From UBA668 sp039796575 (GTDB lineage: Bacteria > Actinomycetota > Acidimicrobiia > Acidimicrobiales > Ilumatobacteraceae), in assembly GCA_039796575.1 (NCBI GenBank), contig JBDKJP010000120.1, positions 1 through 64,000 on the forward strand: a DNA stretch of 64,000 nt. Direction: 5' to 3'. A program made the translations under genes and the position numbers. Shown one piece after another: positions 46,001 through 54,149 of this stretch. Numbering within the stretch: position 1 is the stretch's first letter; every line of letters begins with the position of its first letter. Below the pieces are notes generated by a model that was not told the origin of the DNA, made no database searches, and was given only the letters and a program-made list of their open reading frames with translations.

Positions 46001-49000
46001 ATCGGCACCGAGGGTGGGTTCCTGCCCGCCCCGGTGGTGGTGCCGGCACAGCCGACCACGTGGATCACCGACCCGACGCGCTTCGACGTCGGCAACGTGG
46101 ACCAGCACTCGCTGCTCCTGGCCCCGGCCGAGCGCGCCGACGTGATCGTCGACTTCTCGCAGTTCCGTGGGAAGACGCTCATCCTGTACAACGATGCACC
46201 GGCCGCGTTCCCGGCCCGAGTGCCCGGCTACGACTACTACACCGGTGGGCCCGACCTGAGCCCGGCGGGTGCACCCACCACGTTGCCGGGCTACGGCCCG
46301 AACACGCGCACCGTGATGCAGGTCAAGGTCTCTTCGAAGGCACCTGCGGTGCAGTTCGACAAGCCTGGCACCACCGCCGACCGTCTCGGCACGCTGACGA
46401 ACCTGTTCGCCCACCAGGGCGACGGCTCGGGCATCTTCGAGTCCGGCCAGCATGCCCCGATCGTGGGGCAGGCCGCCTACAACAGCGCACTCGGCACGAA
46501 CTTCGCCGCCGCCGGCTGGTGCAACGCGCCGAGCCGCCCGACCACGAAGTGCGACGGGTACGCCCGCATCAGCGAGCAGGGTGGCGAGCAGTTCAAGTTC
46601 GACACCGTCGACCCGACCGCCCAGGCGGTCACCACGGTCGGTGGCGCCTCCGACGGCATCGACGTGACCACGTTCGACGGTGTGGTGGGGCATCCCTCCA
46701 CGCTGTCGGCCGCGGCCACCGCGACCGGATTCGGTGACAACGGCAAGATCACCGTCCAGACGGCGTCCGGCACGGCGAGCCTGTCCTACACCGGCCTGGC
46801 GGTCACGAAGGCGGCGAGCGGGGTGCTCAACGAGCGTGCCGCCACCACTTCGGTCACGTTCACCGGGGTCCGCTGGGTGTCGGGCGCAGGTGTGCTCGCC
46901 ACGGGTGACACCGTCCGCGGTCCGGTCGGTCAGCTCGCGGTGCCGTTCGAACCGAAGGGCATCCACGACGAGATGAACTCGGCCACGTTCGACGAGTTCG
47001 GCCGCATGACGGCCAACCTCGGCCTCGAGGCCCCGGGCGCCACGCCGCTCACCCAGAACATCATCCTGTACCCCTACACGTCGCCGGCGACGGAGATCCT
47101 CACCTCCACCGACTTCCCGACGACCATGGACGTCGAGGCGATCTCCTCTGCTGCCGACGGCACGCAGATCTGGAAGATCACCCACAACGGCGTCGACACC
47201 CACCCGATCCACTTCCACCTCTACGACGTGCAGGTGATCAACCGGGTGACGTGGGACAACATCATCATTCCGCCCGACCCGACCGAGCTCGGCTGGAAGG
47301 ACACGGTGCGGGTGAGCCCGCTCGAGGACACCATCGTCGCCGTCCGGCCCATCATCCCGGTGCTGCCGTTCGCCATCCCCGACAGCCGACGTCCGCTCAA
47401 CCCGATGATGCCACTCGGCGCTCGCGGCGACCAGAACGGCACCATGGGTAGCCAGGCCGGCTTCAACAACACCGATGTCAACGGCCAGCCGATCGCACCG
47501 ATCCTCAACCTCGTCGTCAACTTCGGGTGGGAGTACGTCGTGCACTGCCACATCCTCAGCCACGAGGAGATGGACATGATGCGGCCGGTCAACGTGGAGG
47601 TCACCTGGCTCACGCCCGATGCGCCTGCACTCGCGGATCCGACACTCACCGGTGACGGCGTCCGTCTCGACTGGACCGACCCCACGCCGATCCTGATGAA
47701 CGGTTCCCAGCTCGACCTGGCCGATGCCAACACGAAGATGAAGAAGGCCGAGATCGGCTTCCGCATCGAGCGTTCCGTCGTCGGCTCGGGCACCTGGGAC
47801 CTCGTGGACACGGCACTCGCCAACGCCACGTCGTACACCGACAGCAGTGGTGTCCCCGGTGCGAGCTACCTGTACCGGGTCACGCCGTGGAACGAGGCAG
47901 GTGCAACGCCCTCGAACGAGGTGTCGGTGCTCGCCCCGGCGAAGGCTCCCACCGGCCTCGCCGCCGCGGTCGTCGCCGGTCCGGCAATGCAGCTGACGTG
48001 GACGCCGCCGAACGACCCGACGGTGACCGACATCGTCGTGCAGCAGTCGATCGACGGTGGTGCCTTCACCACGGTCGCCACGCTGCCCCGCTCGGTGGTG
48101 GCACCTGAAGTGCTGCCCTCGAGCTGGACCGACGGTGGCCCCCTGGCCCAGGGTGTCACCTACGCCTACCGCGTCTCGTCGCTCAGCGGCGCCGGCGCCT
48201 CCGGTACGGCCGGCCCGGTGACGGTGCGCATCGATGCCACCACCACGGCGCTGGCGAGCAGCTCGAACCCGTCGACGTTCGGTGATCCGGTCACCTTCAC
48301 GGCGACGGTGACGGCGGCGTCACCGGGCGTCACCCCGACCGGAGCGGTGACGTTCTCGGTCGGTGGCAACGACGTCGTCGTGGACCTCGATGCGAACGGC
48401 GTGGCCACCTGGACGACGTCGACGCTGCCCGCCGGTGCGAACACGGTGACTGCGTCGTACGGTGGTTCGCCGATCGGCGCCACGGAGGTGCTGCTCCCGA
48501 GCAGCGACTCGGTGACGCAGTCGGTCGCCAAGGTGGCCACGGCCACCGCGCTGACGACCTCGGTGGCGACCGAGTTCTACGGCGAGCCCGTGACGTTCAC
48601 CGCCACCGTTGCGCCCGCGGGTGCGACCGGAACGGTGACGTTCACCTTCGATGCCGGCCAGTCGTCCGTCGCCAACCGTTCGGCCGTCGTGGTCGACGGC
48701 GTGGCCACGTACACGACGTCCAGCCTGAACATCGGGACGCACACCGTGCGGGCCGCCTACTCGGGCGACGCCAACTACGCGGCGAGCACCAGCCCCACGA
48801 TCTCGCAGTCGATCGTGGCCACGGCAACGACGACGGCGCTCACGTCGAGCCGCAACCCTGCACAGCTCACCCAGTCGGTCACGTTCACCGCGACCGTGCT
48901 CGAGCAGGTGTCGGGCCAGGCGGTGCCGGCGGGCGTCGTGACGTTCCGCATCACCAACCCCGGTGCAGCCGACACGGTGCAGACCATCGCCGTCGACACC

Positions 49001-49702
49001 AACGGTCGGGCACAGCTCACGACGACGACGCTGACCTCGGGCAACCACACCGTCACCGCGGCGTACAACGCCACGATGCCGTGGACTGCCAGCACGAGCG
49101 CCCCGCTCACCCAGACCGTCACCACCCGCACCTCGTCGGTGACGCTGCGCACCTCGCGCACGCCGTCGGTGTTCGGTCAAGCAGTCACGTTCACGGCGAC
49201 GATGAACGACCCGACCGCACAGGGCACGGTGACCTTCGTGATCGACGGCACCCGGAACCTCCCGGCCACCATCAACCGCGACGGCATCGCCAGCGTGGTG
49301 GTGAGCAACCTCTCGGTTGCGACGCACAGCGTGCGGGCGGTGTACGGGGGCTCGGCCATCTGGGCGCCGAGCACGTCGGCCACCCTCAGCCAGGTGGTGA
49401 GCACGGCGGCGACCACGACTCGCATCGTGTCGAGCAGGAACCCGGCGCCTCGCGGGACCACCGTCACCTTCACCGCCACGGTCGCTGCCGTGAGCCCTGG
49501 TGTGGGCGTGCCCTCTGGCACGGTGCGGATCGTGATCGACGGCTGGTTGACCCGCAACGTCACCCTCAACGCCGCCGGGCGGGCGACGTACAGCACCGCC
49601 GGCCTGTCGGTGGGGTACCACACGGTGACGGCCACCTACCTCGGCAACGGCAACTTCACCACGTCGACCACCTCGCTGAGCCCGCGCCAGCGAATCACCT
49701 GA
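43022..49702 (+). CDS. Giant secreted multicopper oxidase with N-terminal GxGYT repeats and C-terminal FnIII/Ig-like repeats
   Basis: Extracellular protein of 2226 residues. A long signal peptide (hydrophobic core about 27-43) precedes about ten repeats of 36-45 residues with a GxGY core (about 98-485), which look like a beta-solenoid or sandwich array. The oxidase region (about 520-1530) has all four copper motifs: HLH (692-694), HDH (755-757), HPIHFH (1394-1399) and HCHILSHEEMDM (1508-1519, with T1 ligands C1509, H1514 and likely M1519). Motifs 2 and 3 are about 640 residues apart, far more than in laccases such as CotA, so an insertion is present. Two FnIII-like domains (about 1535-1738) and five Ig-like repeats of about 96 residues follow. 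No LPXTG or membrane anchor. Mn(II), Fe(II) or phenol oxidation is possible; the layout recalls very large Mn-oxidase-type enzymes, but the substrate is inference. Confidence 0.88.
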   Translation: MNAWKDRKVGRIGRGARSSSTARWQRWAAAIAAVTMVATVAPLSQQVFHTEEAAAVSATDESKIPHYFGPYPNWANSPQVMPNALVTIDAPAAVLQLSGGVDSITVTDPGVGYATPVVTIGAPDLPGGVQATATATVEVDGSITVSIDQAGSGYTAAPHISLTDDVFTTAATVTATISVDVVDIVSGAARYATLPGITVTDTTGSGTGAAVTATTLDASGSLTAVSLDSMGSHYSTPTIVADPAGAIAEANAVVDPKEGAIASISISVPGDGYLVAPHVSITAPGAHMEPFVAATAEAVVSTGVLQQVTIDAPGYGYTSPQVSFLPASTSAAVVSGSVDDITLVDGGAGYVNQPIVEFSLPDLPGGTQATGTAVMDAEGVVTSVSIVDAGSGYTSAPTVHVWDGNADNPTGAVVTATIGVNAIEITDFGADYTAAPTVTITDATGAGGGALATATVSPLGSVTSIKVTNPGKGYLTPGIRKFVDTLAGVGEGAANNLGNYLPVAEPDTTTYPGTDYYEIGVVQYRHQFHSSLPPTLVRGYVQLSTSVVPGKHVALTNANLDPAVAATPVLLNGAQVYGVDSPHYLGPTILATKNRPTRILFRNLLPTGSDGNLFIPVDTTLMGSGAGPGLPPTAENPDENVSVSGSMMLDANGVPMPMGNDQGTVLDGVRNPECGMSPKPAGCYTENRAELHLHGGVTPWISDGTPHQWVTPANESTIYPKGVSVSNVPDMEDPGPGAMTFFYTNQQSARLMFYHDHAWGITRLNVYAGEAAPYLITDATEQSLFGDGAPFADLGGGTPLVIQDKTFVPTDDVMAKQDPTWNKSRWGGLGSLWTPHVYMPAQNPGDPTGMSSFGRWMYGPWFWPPATKTEYAPIDNPYYDPNCDPNVAEFCEPALIPGTPNISVGMEAFNDTPIVNGTAYPTTTVDPKSYRFRVLNAANDRFFNLSWYLADPTTGTLTEVALNPAEVAAAQTDPVVFPTPDTSKSPAGPDWIQIGTEGGFLPAPVVVPAQPTTWITDPTRFDVGNVDQHSLLLAPAERADVIVDFSQFRGKTLILYNDAPAAFPARVPGYDYYTGGPDLSPAGAPTTLPGYGPNTRTVMQVKVSSKAPAVQFDKPGTTADRLGTLTNLFAHQGDGSGIFESGQHAPIVGQAAYNSALGTNFAAAGWCNAPSRPTTKCDGYARISEQGGEQFKFDTVDPTAQAVTTVGGASDGIDVTTFDGVVGHPSTLSAAATATGFGDNGKITVQTASGTASLSYTGLAVTKAASGVLNERAATTSVTFTGVRWVSGAGVLATGDTVRGPVGQLAVPFEPKGIHDEMNSATFDEFGRMTANLGLEAPGATPLTQNIILYPYTSPATEILTSTDFPTTMDVEAISSAADGTQIWKITHNGVDTHPIHFHLYDVQVINRVTWDNIIIPPDPTELGWKDTVRVSPLEDTIVAVRPIIPVLPFAIPDSRRPLNPMMPLGARGDQNGTMGSQAGFNNTDVNGQPIAPILNLVVNFGWEYVVHCHILSHEEMDMMRPVNVEVTWLTPDAPALADPTLTGDGVRLDWTDPTPILMNGSQLDLADANTKMKKAEIGFRIERSVVGSGTWDLVDTALANATSYTDSSGVPGASYLYRVTPWNEAGATPSNEVSVLAPAKAPTGLAAAVVAGPAMQLTWTPPNDPTVTDIVVQQSIDGGAFTTVATLPRSVVAPEVLPSSWTDGGPLAQGVTYAYRVSSLSGAGASGTAGPVTVRIDATTTALASSSNPSTFGDPVTFTATVTAASPGVTPTGAVTFSVGGNDVVVDLDANGVATWTTSTLPAGANTVTASYGGSPIGATEVLLPSSDSVTQSVAKVATATALTTSVATEFYGEPVTFTATVAPAGATGTVTFTFDAGQSSVANRSAVVVDGVATYTTSSLNIGTHTVRAAYSGDANYAASTSPTISQSIVATATTTALTSSRNPAQLTQSVTFTATVLEQVSGQAVPAGVVTFRITNPGAADTVQTIAVDTNGRAQLTTTTLTSGNHTVTAAYNATMPWTASTSAPLTQTVTTRTSSVTLRTSRTPSVFGQAVTFTATMNDPTAQGTVTFVIDGTRNLPATINRDGIASVVVSNLSVATHSVRAVYGGSAIWAPSTSATLSQVVSTAATTTRIVSSRNPAPRGTTVTFTATVAAVSPGVGVPSGTVRIVIDGWLTRNVTLNAAGRATYSTAGLSVGYHTVTATYLGNGNFTTSTTSLSPRQRIT
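43310..44480 (+). repeat. About ten GxGYT beta-repeats inside the multicopper oxidase gene
   Basis: Each unit reads roughly I-x-V-x-x-x-G-x-G-Y-x-x-x-P-x-V-x-I followed by a variable loop and an A-T-A-x-V strand: examples are DPGVGYATPVVTI, QAGSGYTAAPHISL, GPGYGYTSPQVSF-like APGYGYTSPQVSF, GGAGYVNQPIVEF, DAGSGYTSAPTVHV and NPGKGYLTPGI. One copy (GAARYATLPGITV) has lost the glycines. Confidence 0.8.
48235..49699 (+). repeat. Five tandem bacterial Ig-like domains at the C-terminus of the multicopper oxidase
   Basis: Each unit opens T-x-T-x-L-x-S-S-x-N-P and contains VTFTATV, GTVTF, and a closing T-V-x-A-x-Y-x-G block. This is the Big_3-type fold common in surface proteins of actinobacteria. 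The units differ in sequence, so the DNA is not a simple tandem repeat. The protein ends directly after the fifth unit (SPRQRIT). Confidence 0.85.
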
Positions 49703-49731
49703 GTCGCCGGCGGCACACCGAACGGCCCTCC

Positions 49732-49768
49732 ACGGGCGCCATCTCCCCGAGTGGGAGGTGGCGCCCGT
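49732..49768 (+). terminator. Strong hairpin terminator after the multicopper oxidase gene
   Basis: Arms 49732-49747 and 49753-49768 form a 16-bp stem (one G-T wobble) with a 5-nt loop, 30 bp after the stop codon. The rest of 49703-49845 holds only the tRNA leader. Confidence 0.8.
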
Positions 49769-49845
49769 GTCGCGTCGGCGGGCGTTCAGTGTTCCGACGA
49801 CGTTGGCGCAGCGCACCTGGTGGGGTAGCGTTGCCCCGCAATCGA

Positions 49846-49919
49846 GGGCGTGTAGCTCAGTTGGTTAGAGCGCCACCATGACACGGTGGAGGTCTCGGGT
49901 TCGAGTCCCGCCACGCCCA
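49846..49919 (+). tRNA. tRNA-Val (anticodon GAC)
   Basis: Cloverleaf of 74 nt: acceptor stem GGGCGTG/CACGCCC, D stem GCTC/GAGC, anticodon stem CCACC/GGTGG around the loop ATGACAC (anticodon GAC, reading GUC and GUU), and a T loop with TTCGAGT. The discriminator base is A; CCA is not encoded. The first T-stem pair is mismatched. Confidence 0.95.
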
Positions 49920-49944
49920 CTTCGATCGGCCAGACTGGCAGCCC

Positions 49945-50787
49945 ATGCCCGTGCTGCTCGCGCTCTGCTCCGCTGTGGTCTACGGCGTCGGCGACTACCT
50001 CGGTGGTCGGTCCAGCCGGGTGCAGCCGAGCGTCGTCGTCGCCGCCACCGGGCAGGTGGTGAGCTTTGTCCTCGTCGGCGTCGCCGTGCTCGTGATGGGC
50101 ACGCCCGTGCCCGACGCGGCCACGTGGGGGTGGAGCGTGCTCGGTGGTGTGGTCGGCGCGCTCGGCATCGCGGGGCTGTACCACGGCTTCGCCCACGGCG
50201 AGGTCACCGTGGTCGCGCCGGTCAGTGCGGTGGTCGGCGCAGCGGTGCCCGTGCTGGTCGGCGTCGTCACCGGGGAACGGCCGGGCGCGCTCGCGTTCGC
50301 CGGCATCGTGATCGCCGTCGTCGCGGTGGCACTGGTGAGCGGCGCGCTCGGCACGCACCACCACACGACGCCGCGTCCGATCGTGGTGCTGGCAGTGCTG
50401 GTGGGCGTGTGCTTCGGGCTGCTGTTCGTGGCGCTCGACCGTGCCGACGCCGACTCGGGGATGTGGCCGCTGCTCATCGCGCGCATCGCCTCCGTGCCGA
50501 TGCTGCTGGTGCTGGCCGGCGTCCGTGGGCTGCGGCTGGTGCGCGACCGGCCGACGCTGTCGATCGCCGTGGTCGCCGGCGTGTTCGACATGGGCGCGAA
50601 CGTGCTGTACCTCGCGGCGGTGCGCGGCGGGATGCTGTCGGTGGTGTCCGTCGTGGCGTCGCTCTACCCGGCGAGCACGGTGGCGCTCGCGTTCGCGATC
50701 GACAAGGAGCGCGTCGGTCGATGGCAGGCAGTGGGCATGGCGCTGGCGGTGCCGGCGCTGGTGCTGGTGACGCTCAGCCGCCAGTAA
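49945..50787 (+). CDS. EamA/DMT-family transporter
   Basis: Membrane protein of 280 residues with about ten hydrophobic helices in two EamA-type halves: GALGIAGLYHGFAHGEVTVVAPVSAVVGAAVP-like segment in the first half and VFDMGANVLYLAAVRGGMLSVVSVVASLYPA in the second. Likely a metabolite exporter; the substrate is unknown. It starts 25 bp after the tRNA; CAGACT 8 nt before the ATG is a weak -10. The stop is convergent with, and overlaps by 14 bp, the MBL hydrolase gene. Confidence 0.9.
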   Translation: MPVLLALCSAVVYGVGDYLGGRSSRVQPSVVVAATGQVVSFVLVGVAVLVMGTPVPDAATWGWSVLGGVVGALGIAGLYHGFAHGEVTVVAPVSAVVGAAVPVLVGVVTGERPGALAFAGIVIAVVAVALVSGALGTHHHTTPRPIVVLAVLVGVCFGLLFVALDRADADSGMWPLLIARIASVPMLLVLAGVRGLRLVRDRPTLSIAVVAGVFDMGANVLYLAAVRGGMLSVVSVVASLYPASTVALAFAIDKERVGRWQAVGMALAVPALVLVTLSRQ

Positions 50788-52093
50788 GGGTCTGCTCGTC
50801 GACGACGAGCTGGCTCTCGCGCGCAGCGGCGGCATAGATGCCCTTGCTCATCAGGCTCGGCTCGGCCTTGCGTCGGGCGAGGTAGATGGCGGCGCGAGCG
50901 GCGTGCACGGTGGGGTCGTCGGGTGCGGCCCAGCCGGCGAGATCGGCGAGGTGGCAGGCGAGGCGGAGGTCGCCGTCGCCGACGGCCGCCTCGGCCCGGC
51001 GCACCAGCACGTCGGCCCCTCCGGCGAGCTCGGCGAGCACCGTGGCCAGCTCGGCGTCGCGCGCCGGCTTGAGGCGCGAGGCCGCGCCGTCCCACCAGCC
51101 GCCGAACTGCCGCCAGATGCCGCGCACCACGAACTCCGGCTCGTCGTAGAGCGGGCGCAGGTACGGCTTGGCGAGCGTCTCGGCGGGCACCTTCACCGTG
51201 TGGATGATGGTGTCGAGCGTCTCGCCGGCGTTCATCATGGCCACCACCTCGCGCACGAGGTCCTCGAGTGCCGTGGCGACGTCGTCGAGCACGCGGGCGA
51301 TGCGCTCCTTGCCCGCGATGGGCAGGCCGTGCGCAGGCAGCAGCAGCTCGGGCCCGGCGGCGATCATCTCGCGCAGCGCCGCCGCCCACTCGATGGGGTA
51401 GCGCTGCACCTTCTGCGGGTTGCCTGCGTTGGGGAAGTTCCAGATCAGGAAGTCGCCGGTCATCACCGCCTTCCGATCGGGCAGCCACGCCCACAGGTGG
51501 TCGTCGGTCTCGCCACGGGCATGGTGCAGGTCGATGTGGATGCCGCCCACGGTGAGCGCAGTGGAGGCCTCGAACGTGGTGTCGGGGCGGAGCGTCGAGT
51601 CGGGCAGGAACTTGCGGGCACGCGGGTTGGTGGCCACGGTGAGCCCGGACCCCTGGTCGCCGACCGAGAGGTTCAGCTCGCCCGACACGCCGCCGAACTG
51701 GCGGTGGTTGATGATGAGGTTCCAGTTGTTGGTGAACGCGTACCGGTCGAGTCGCTTGGCGACGTTGCCGTGACCGACCACGGTGGGGCGGTCATCGGCG
51801 AAGAACGTGCTGCCGCCGACGTGGTCGGCGTGACCGTGTGTGTAGACGAGGTGGCTGACGCGCTGGGCATCCCACCCGCGCAACGACTCGCGCACGGCCT
51901 GTCCGGTGGCGACGCCCGACGAGTCGAAGCACACCAGCCCGTCGTCGGTGCGCAGCGCGACACAGTGGCTGAAGCTCTCCACCATCGCGATGTCGGCGGC
52001 CACCTCGCTGAGCTCGTTGTTGACCCGGTTGACGGGTTGGTCGACGTGACCCGAGTCGATGATGCGTGCGGAGATGTCGAGCAGATCTGCCAT
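50774..52093 (-). CDS. Metallo-beta-lactamase-fold hydrolase, alkylsulfatase (SdsA/BDS1)-like
   Basis: Protein of 439 residues. The zinc site THGHADHVGG is followed by HHARGETDDHLWAW and KAVMTGDFLIWNFPNAGNPQK, a pattern found in secondary alkylsulfatases, and the C-terminal part (about 290-430) resembles the alkylsulfatase dimerisation region. No signal peptide is seen, so it is probably cytosolic. A lactonase-like or other MBL activity is the alternative. ATG 52093 has TACGTT 6 nt upstream. Confidence 0.85.
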   Translation of the reverse strand: MADLLDISARIIDSGHVDQPVNRVNNELSEVAADIAMVESFSHCVALRTDDGLVCFDSSGVATGQAVRESLRGWDAQRVSHLVYTHGHADHVGGSTFFADDRPTVVGHGNVAKRLDRYAFTNNWNLIINHRQFGGVSGELNLSVGDQGSGLTVATNPRARKFLPDSTLRPDTTFEASTALTVGGIHIDLHHARGETDDHLWAWLPDRKAVMTGDFLIWNFPNAGNPQKVQRYPIEWAAALREMIAAGPELLLPAHGLPIAGKERIARVLDDVATALEDLVREVVAMMNAGETLDTIIHTVKVPAETLAKPYLRPLYDEPEFVVRGIWRQFGGWWDGAASRLKPARDAELATVLAELAGGADVLVRRAEAAVGDGDLRLACHLADLAGWAAPDDPTVHAARAAIYLARRKAEPSLMSKGIYAAAARESQLVVDEQTLTGG

Positions 52094-52099
52094 GCGGCG

Positions 52100-52105
52100 A
52101 ACGTA
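52100..52105 (-). promoter_or_regulatory. -10 box (TACGTT) of the MBL hydrolase gene
   Basis: TACGTT ends 6 nt before ATG 52093; the acyl-CoA dehydrogenase gene ends 24 bp further upstream, so this gene has its own promoter. Confidence 0.55.
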
Positions 52106-52128
52106 GCCGCCGCACGGTGAACATCCGG

Positions 52129-53229
52129 TCAGCGGGGGAGGCCGAGCACCCGTTCGCCGAGGATGTTGCGCATCACGTTCGAGGTGCCACCCATGATGGT
52201 GTAGCCGGGCGCGTAGCAGAGGCCCTTCGTGACGTCGTCCCACAGCGTTGCCTCGGGGCCGAGCACTCGGGCGACGAAGTCGGCGACGCGCACCTCGTGC
52301 TCGGTGCAGAAGCACTTCGTGGCGGCACTGAAGCCGGCAGGGGCCTGCTTGAGGACCTCGCGGACGACGAGGATGCGACCGATGCGGTACATGATCTCGA
52401 TGTCGGCGATCTGGTCGCGCGTGTACGAGTCGGTGCGGTCGGCACGCTCGAGGGCCATCAGGTAGAGGGCGTGGTTGCTGACCAACCGGTCGATGCCGCC
52501 GCGCTCGTGCTCGAGCTGGCGCATCGTCTGCTTGAACGCACCACCCTCCTGGCCGACGAGGTTCTCGGCCGGGACGCGCACGTCGGTGAAGAACACCTCG
52601 CAGAAGTGGCGGTTGGTGGTCATGTCCTTGATGGGTCGCACCTCGATGCCCGGGGTGTCCATCGGGACGATGATCTCGCTGATGCCGGCGTGCGGCGGGC
52701 CCTCGGCGCGGGTGCGGCAGATCAGGTAGCAGTAGTCGCTCACGGCGCCGAAGCTGGTCCAGATCTTCTGACCGTTGATGACGTACTCGTCGCCGTGCAG
52801 CTCAGCGGTGGTCTTCAGGCTGGCGAGGTCGCTGCCCGCGTTGGGCTCGCTCATCCCGATGCACCACGTGGTGTCGCCGGCCACGATGCCGGGCAGGAAC
52901 GCAGCCTGCTGGTCGGGCGTGCCGTAGGCGAGCAACGCCGGGCCCATCTGCCGGTCGGCGAACCACGACGCGGCGATGGGCGCGCCGGCCTTGATCATCT
53001 CCTCGCCCACGATGAGGCGGTCGATGGCCGGGCGGGCGGCGCCGCTGTACGGGTTGTCGGGCCAGGTCATCCCGATCCAGCCGTGGGCGGCGAGCTCCTT
53101 GGAGAACTCCTTCGAGTAGCCGTTGATCCACGAATCGTTGAAGCGGCCGAAGCGGGCCACGGCGTCGGCGGCCACGCGGGCGGCCTCCGCGCGCAGGGCC
53201 GCCTGCTCACTGGTCCAGGAGAAGTCCAT
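52129..53229 (-). CDS. Acyl-CoA dehydrogenase family protein
   Basis: FAD enzyme of 366 residues. Conserved segments: WCIGMSEPNAGSDLASLKT (FAD/substrate site), YVINGQKIWTSFG, RVPAENLVGQEGGAF and the C-terminal YTIMGGTSNVMRNILGERVLGLPR. It resembles the actinobacterial group active on steroid side chains and fatty acids; the exact substrate is unknown. ATG 53229 has TAGCAT 8 nt upstream (53238-53243). Confidence 0.93.
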   Translation of the reverse strand: MDFSWTSEQAALRAEAARVAADAVARFGRFNDSWINGYSKEFSKELAAHGWIGMTWPDNPYSGAARPAIDRLIVGEEMIKAGAPIAASWFADRQMGPALLAYGTPDQQAAFLPGIVAGDTTWCIGMSEPNAGSDLASLKTTAELHGDEYVINGQKIWTSFGAVSDYCYLICRTRAEGPPHAGISEIIVPMDTPGIEVRPIKDMTTNRHFCEVFFTDVRVPAENLVGQEGGAFKQTMRQLEHERGGIDRLVSNHALYLMALERADRTDSYTRDQIADIEIMYRIGRILVVREVLKQAPAGFSAATKCFCTEHEVRVADFVARVLGPEATLWDDVTKGLCYAPGYTIMGGTSNVMRNILGERVLGLPR

Positions 53230-53237
53230 CGGGCCGA

Positions 53238-53243
53238 ATGCTA
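53238..53243 (-). promoter_or_regulatory. -10 box (TAGCAT) of the acyl-CoA dehydrogenase gene
   Basis: TAGCAT ends 8 nt before ATG 53229. Confidence 0.5.
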
Positions 53244-53264
53244 CGACCGCGGATGGAGGCAGGC

Positions 53265-54149
53265 TCAATCGATCGGGCCGGTGATGCCGTACGGCCGGTC
53301 GCCCGCCACGGTGACGCGGTGCATGACGCGCCGTTCCGTGTAGTCGGCGGCGGCGTAGTGCGCGGTGGAGCGGTTGTCCCACACCGCGATGTCGCCCTCG
53401 CGCCAGTGCCAGCGCACGGTGCGCTCGGGGGCGACGGTGTGGGCGTAGAGCAGCCCGAGGATCGCCTCGCTCTCGGCCGGTTCGAGGCCCTCGATGGCGG
53501 CGGTGAACGTGTCGTTCACGAACAGGCCGCGCTCGCCGGTCTCGGGGTGCACGCGCACCACGGGATGGCGCACGGGTTCGAGCTGCGAGAGCTTGGCGCG
53601 TTGCTCGCCGGAGGGGTCCTCGGCGCGGAAGCGGTTGAACGTGGCGTTCGCGTCGTGCACCGCGACCAGTGGGTCGATGAGTGCCTTGATGGGCGCGCTG
53701 AGCGTGTCGTACGCGTCGACGAGGTCGGCCCACAACGTGTCGCCGCCGCGTGCCGGGATGACCTTGCCGGCCAGCACTGCGAACGCGGGCGGAGTGGCGG
53801 AGAAGGTGACGTCGGTGTGCCAGCGGTTGTTGTAGCTGGTGCCCTTGCCGCGGCTGCCCACGCCGAGCGGGTAGTCGGCGCTGTCGAGTTGCAGCACCTC
53901 GGGATGGTCGGCGTCGAGGCCGCCCACCAGCGGGTGCGCCGGTGTGAGCGTGCCGAAGTGGCGGGCGAACTCGACCTGTTGGCCGGGGGAGAGGTGCTGG
54001 TCGCGGAGGAAGATCACCCGGTGCCGCACGGCAGCAGCGCGCACCGCTGCGGTTTCGTCGGCGGCCAGGGGACGGGTGAGGTCGACGCCGTGGACGACGG
54101 CGCCGAGGGTGCCGGTGAGCGGTTCGATCTCCAGCTGCAGGGTGCTCAT
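53265..54149 (-). CDS. TauD/TfdA-family Fe(II)/2-oxoglutarate dioxygenase
   Basis: Dioxygenase of 294 residues. Iron ligands are H111 and D113 (WHTDVTF) and H264 (STAHYA); R278 (MHRV) would bind 2-oxoglutarate. The N-terminal GAVVHGVDLTRPL and HRVIFLRDQHLSPGQ are typical of TauD. Such enzymes release sulfite from taurine or alkylsulfonates, or attack other small acids. With an alkylsulfatase-like gene nearby, sulfur scavenging is an attractive but unproven role. ATG 54149 overlaps the cupin stop by ATGA. Confidence 0.92.
   Translation of the reverse strand: MSTLQLEIEPLTGTLGAVVHGVDLTRPLAADETAAVRAAAVRHRVIFLRDQHLSPGQQVEFARHFGTLTPAHPLVGGLDADHPEVLQLDSADYPLGVGSRGKGTSYNNRWHTDVTFSATPPAFAVLAGKVIPARGGDTLWADLVDAYDTLSAPIKALIDPLVAVHDANATFNRFRAEDPSGEQRAKLSQLEPVRHPVVRVHPETGERGLFVNDTFTAAIEGLEPAESEAILGLLYAHTVAPERTVRWHWREGDIAVWDNRSTAHYAAADYTERRVMHRVTVAGDRPYGITGPID

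Noticed and set aside
42485..47563. A 1692-codon open frame antisense to the multicopper oxidase gene
   Set aside because: Its translation is almost only Arg, Gly, His, Val and Asp, with no domain. Such frames arise opposite GC-rich coding DNA with strong third-position bias.
43310..49699. Assembly-collapse artefact or tandem DNA duplication in the giant oxidase gene
   Set aside because: The protein repeats are diverged at both protein and DNA level, the frame is open throughout and all copper motifs are in order.
49846..49945. tRNA-Val as an integration site of a mobile element
   Set aside because: No integrase gene or direct repeat of the tRNA 3' end was seen on either side.
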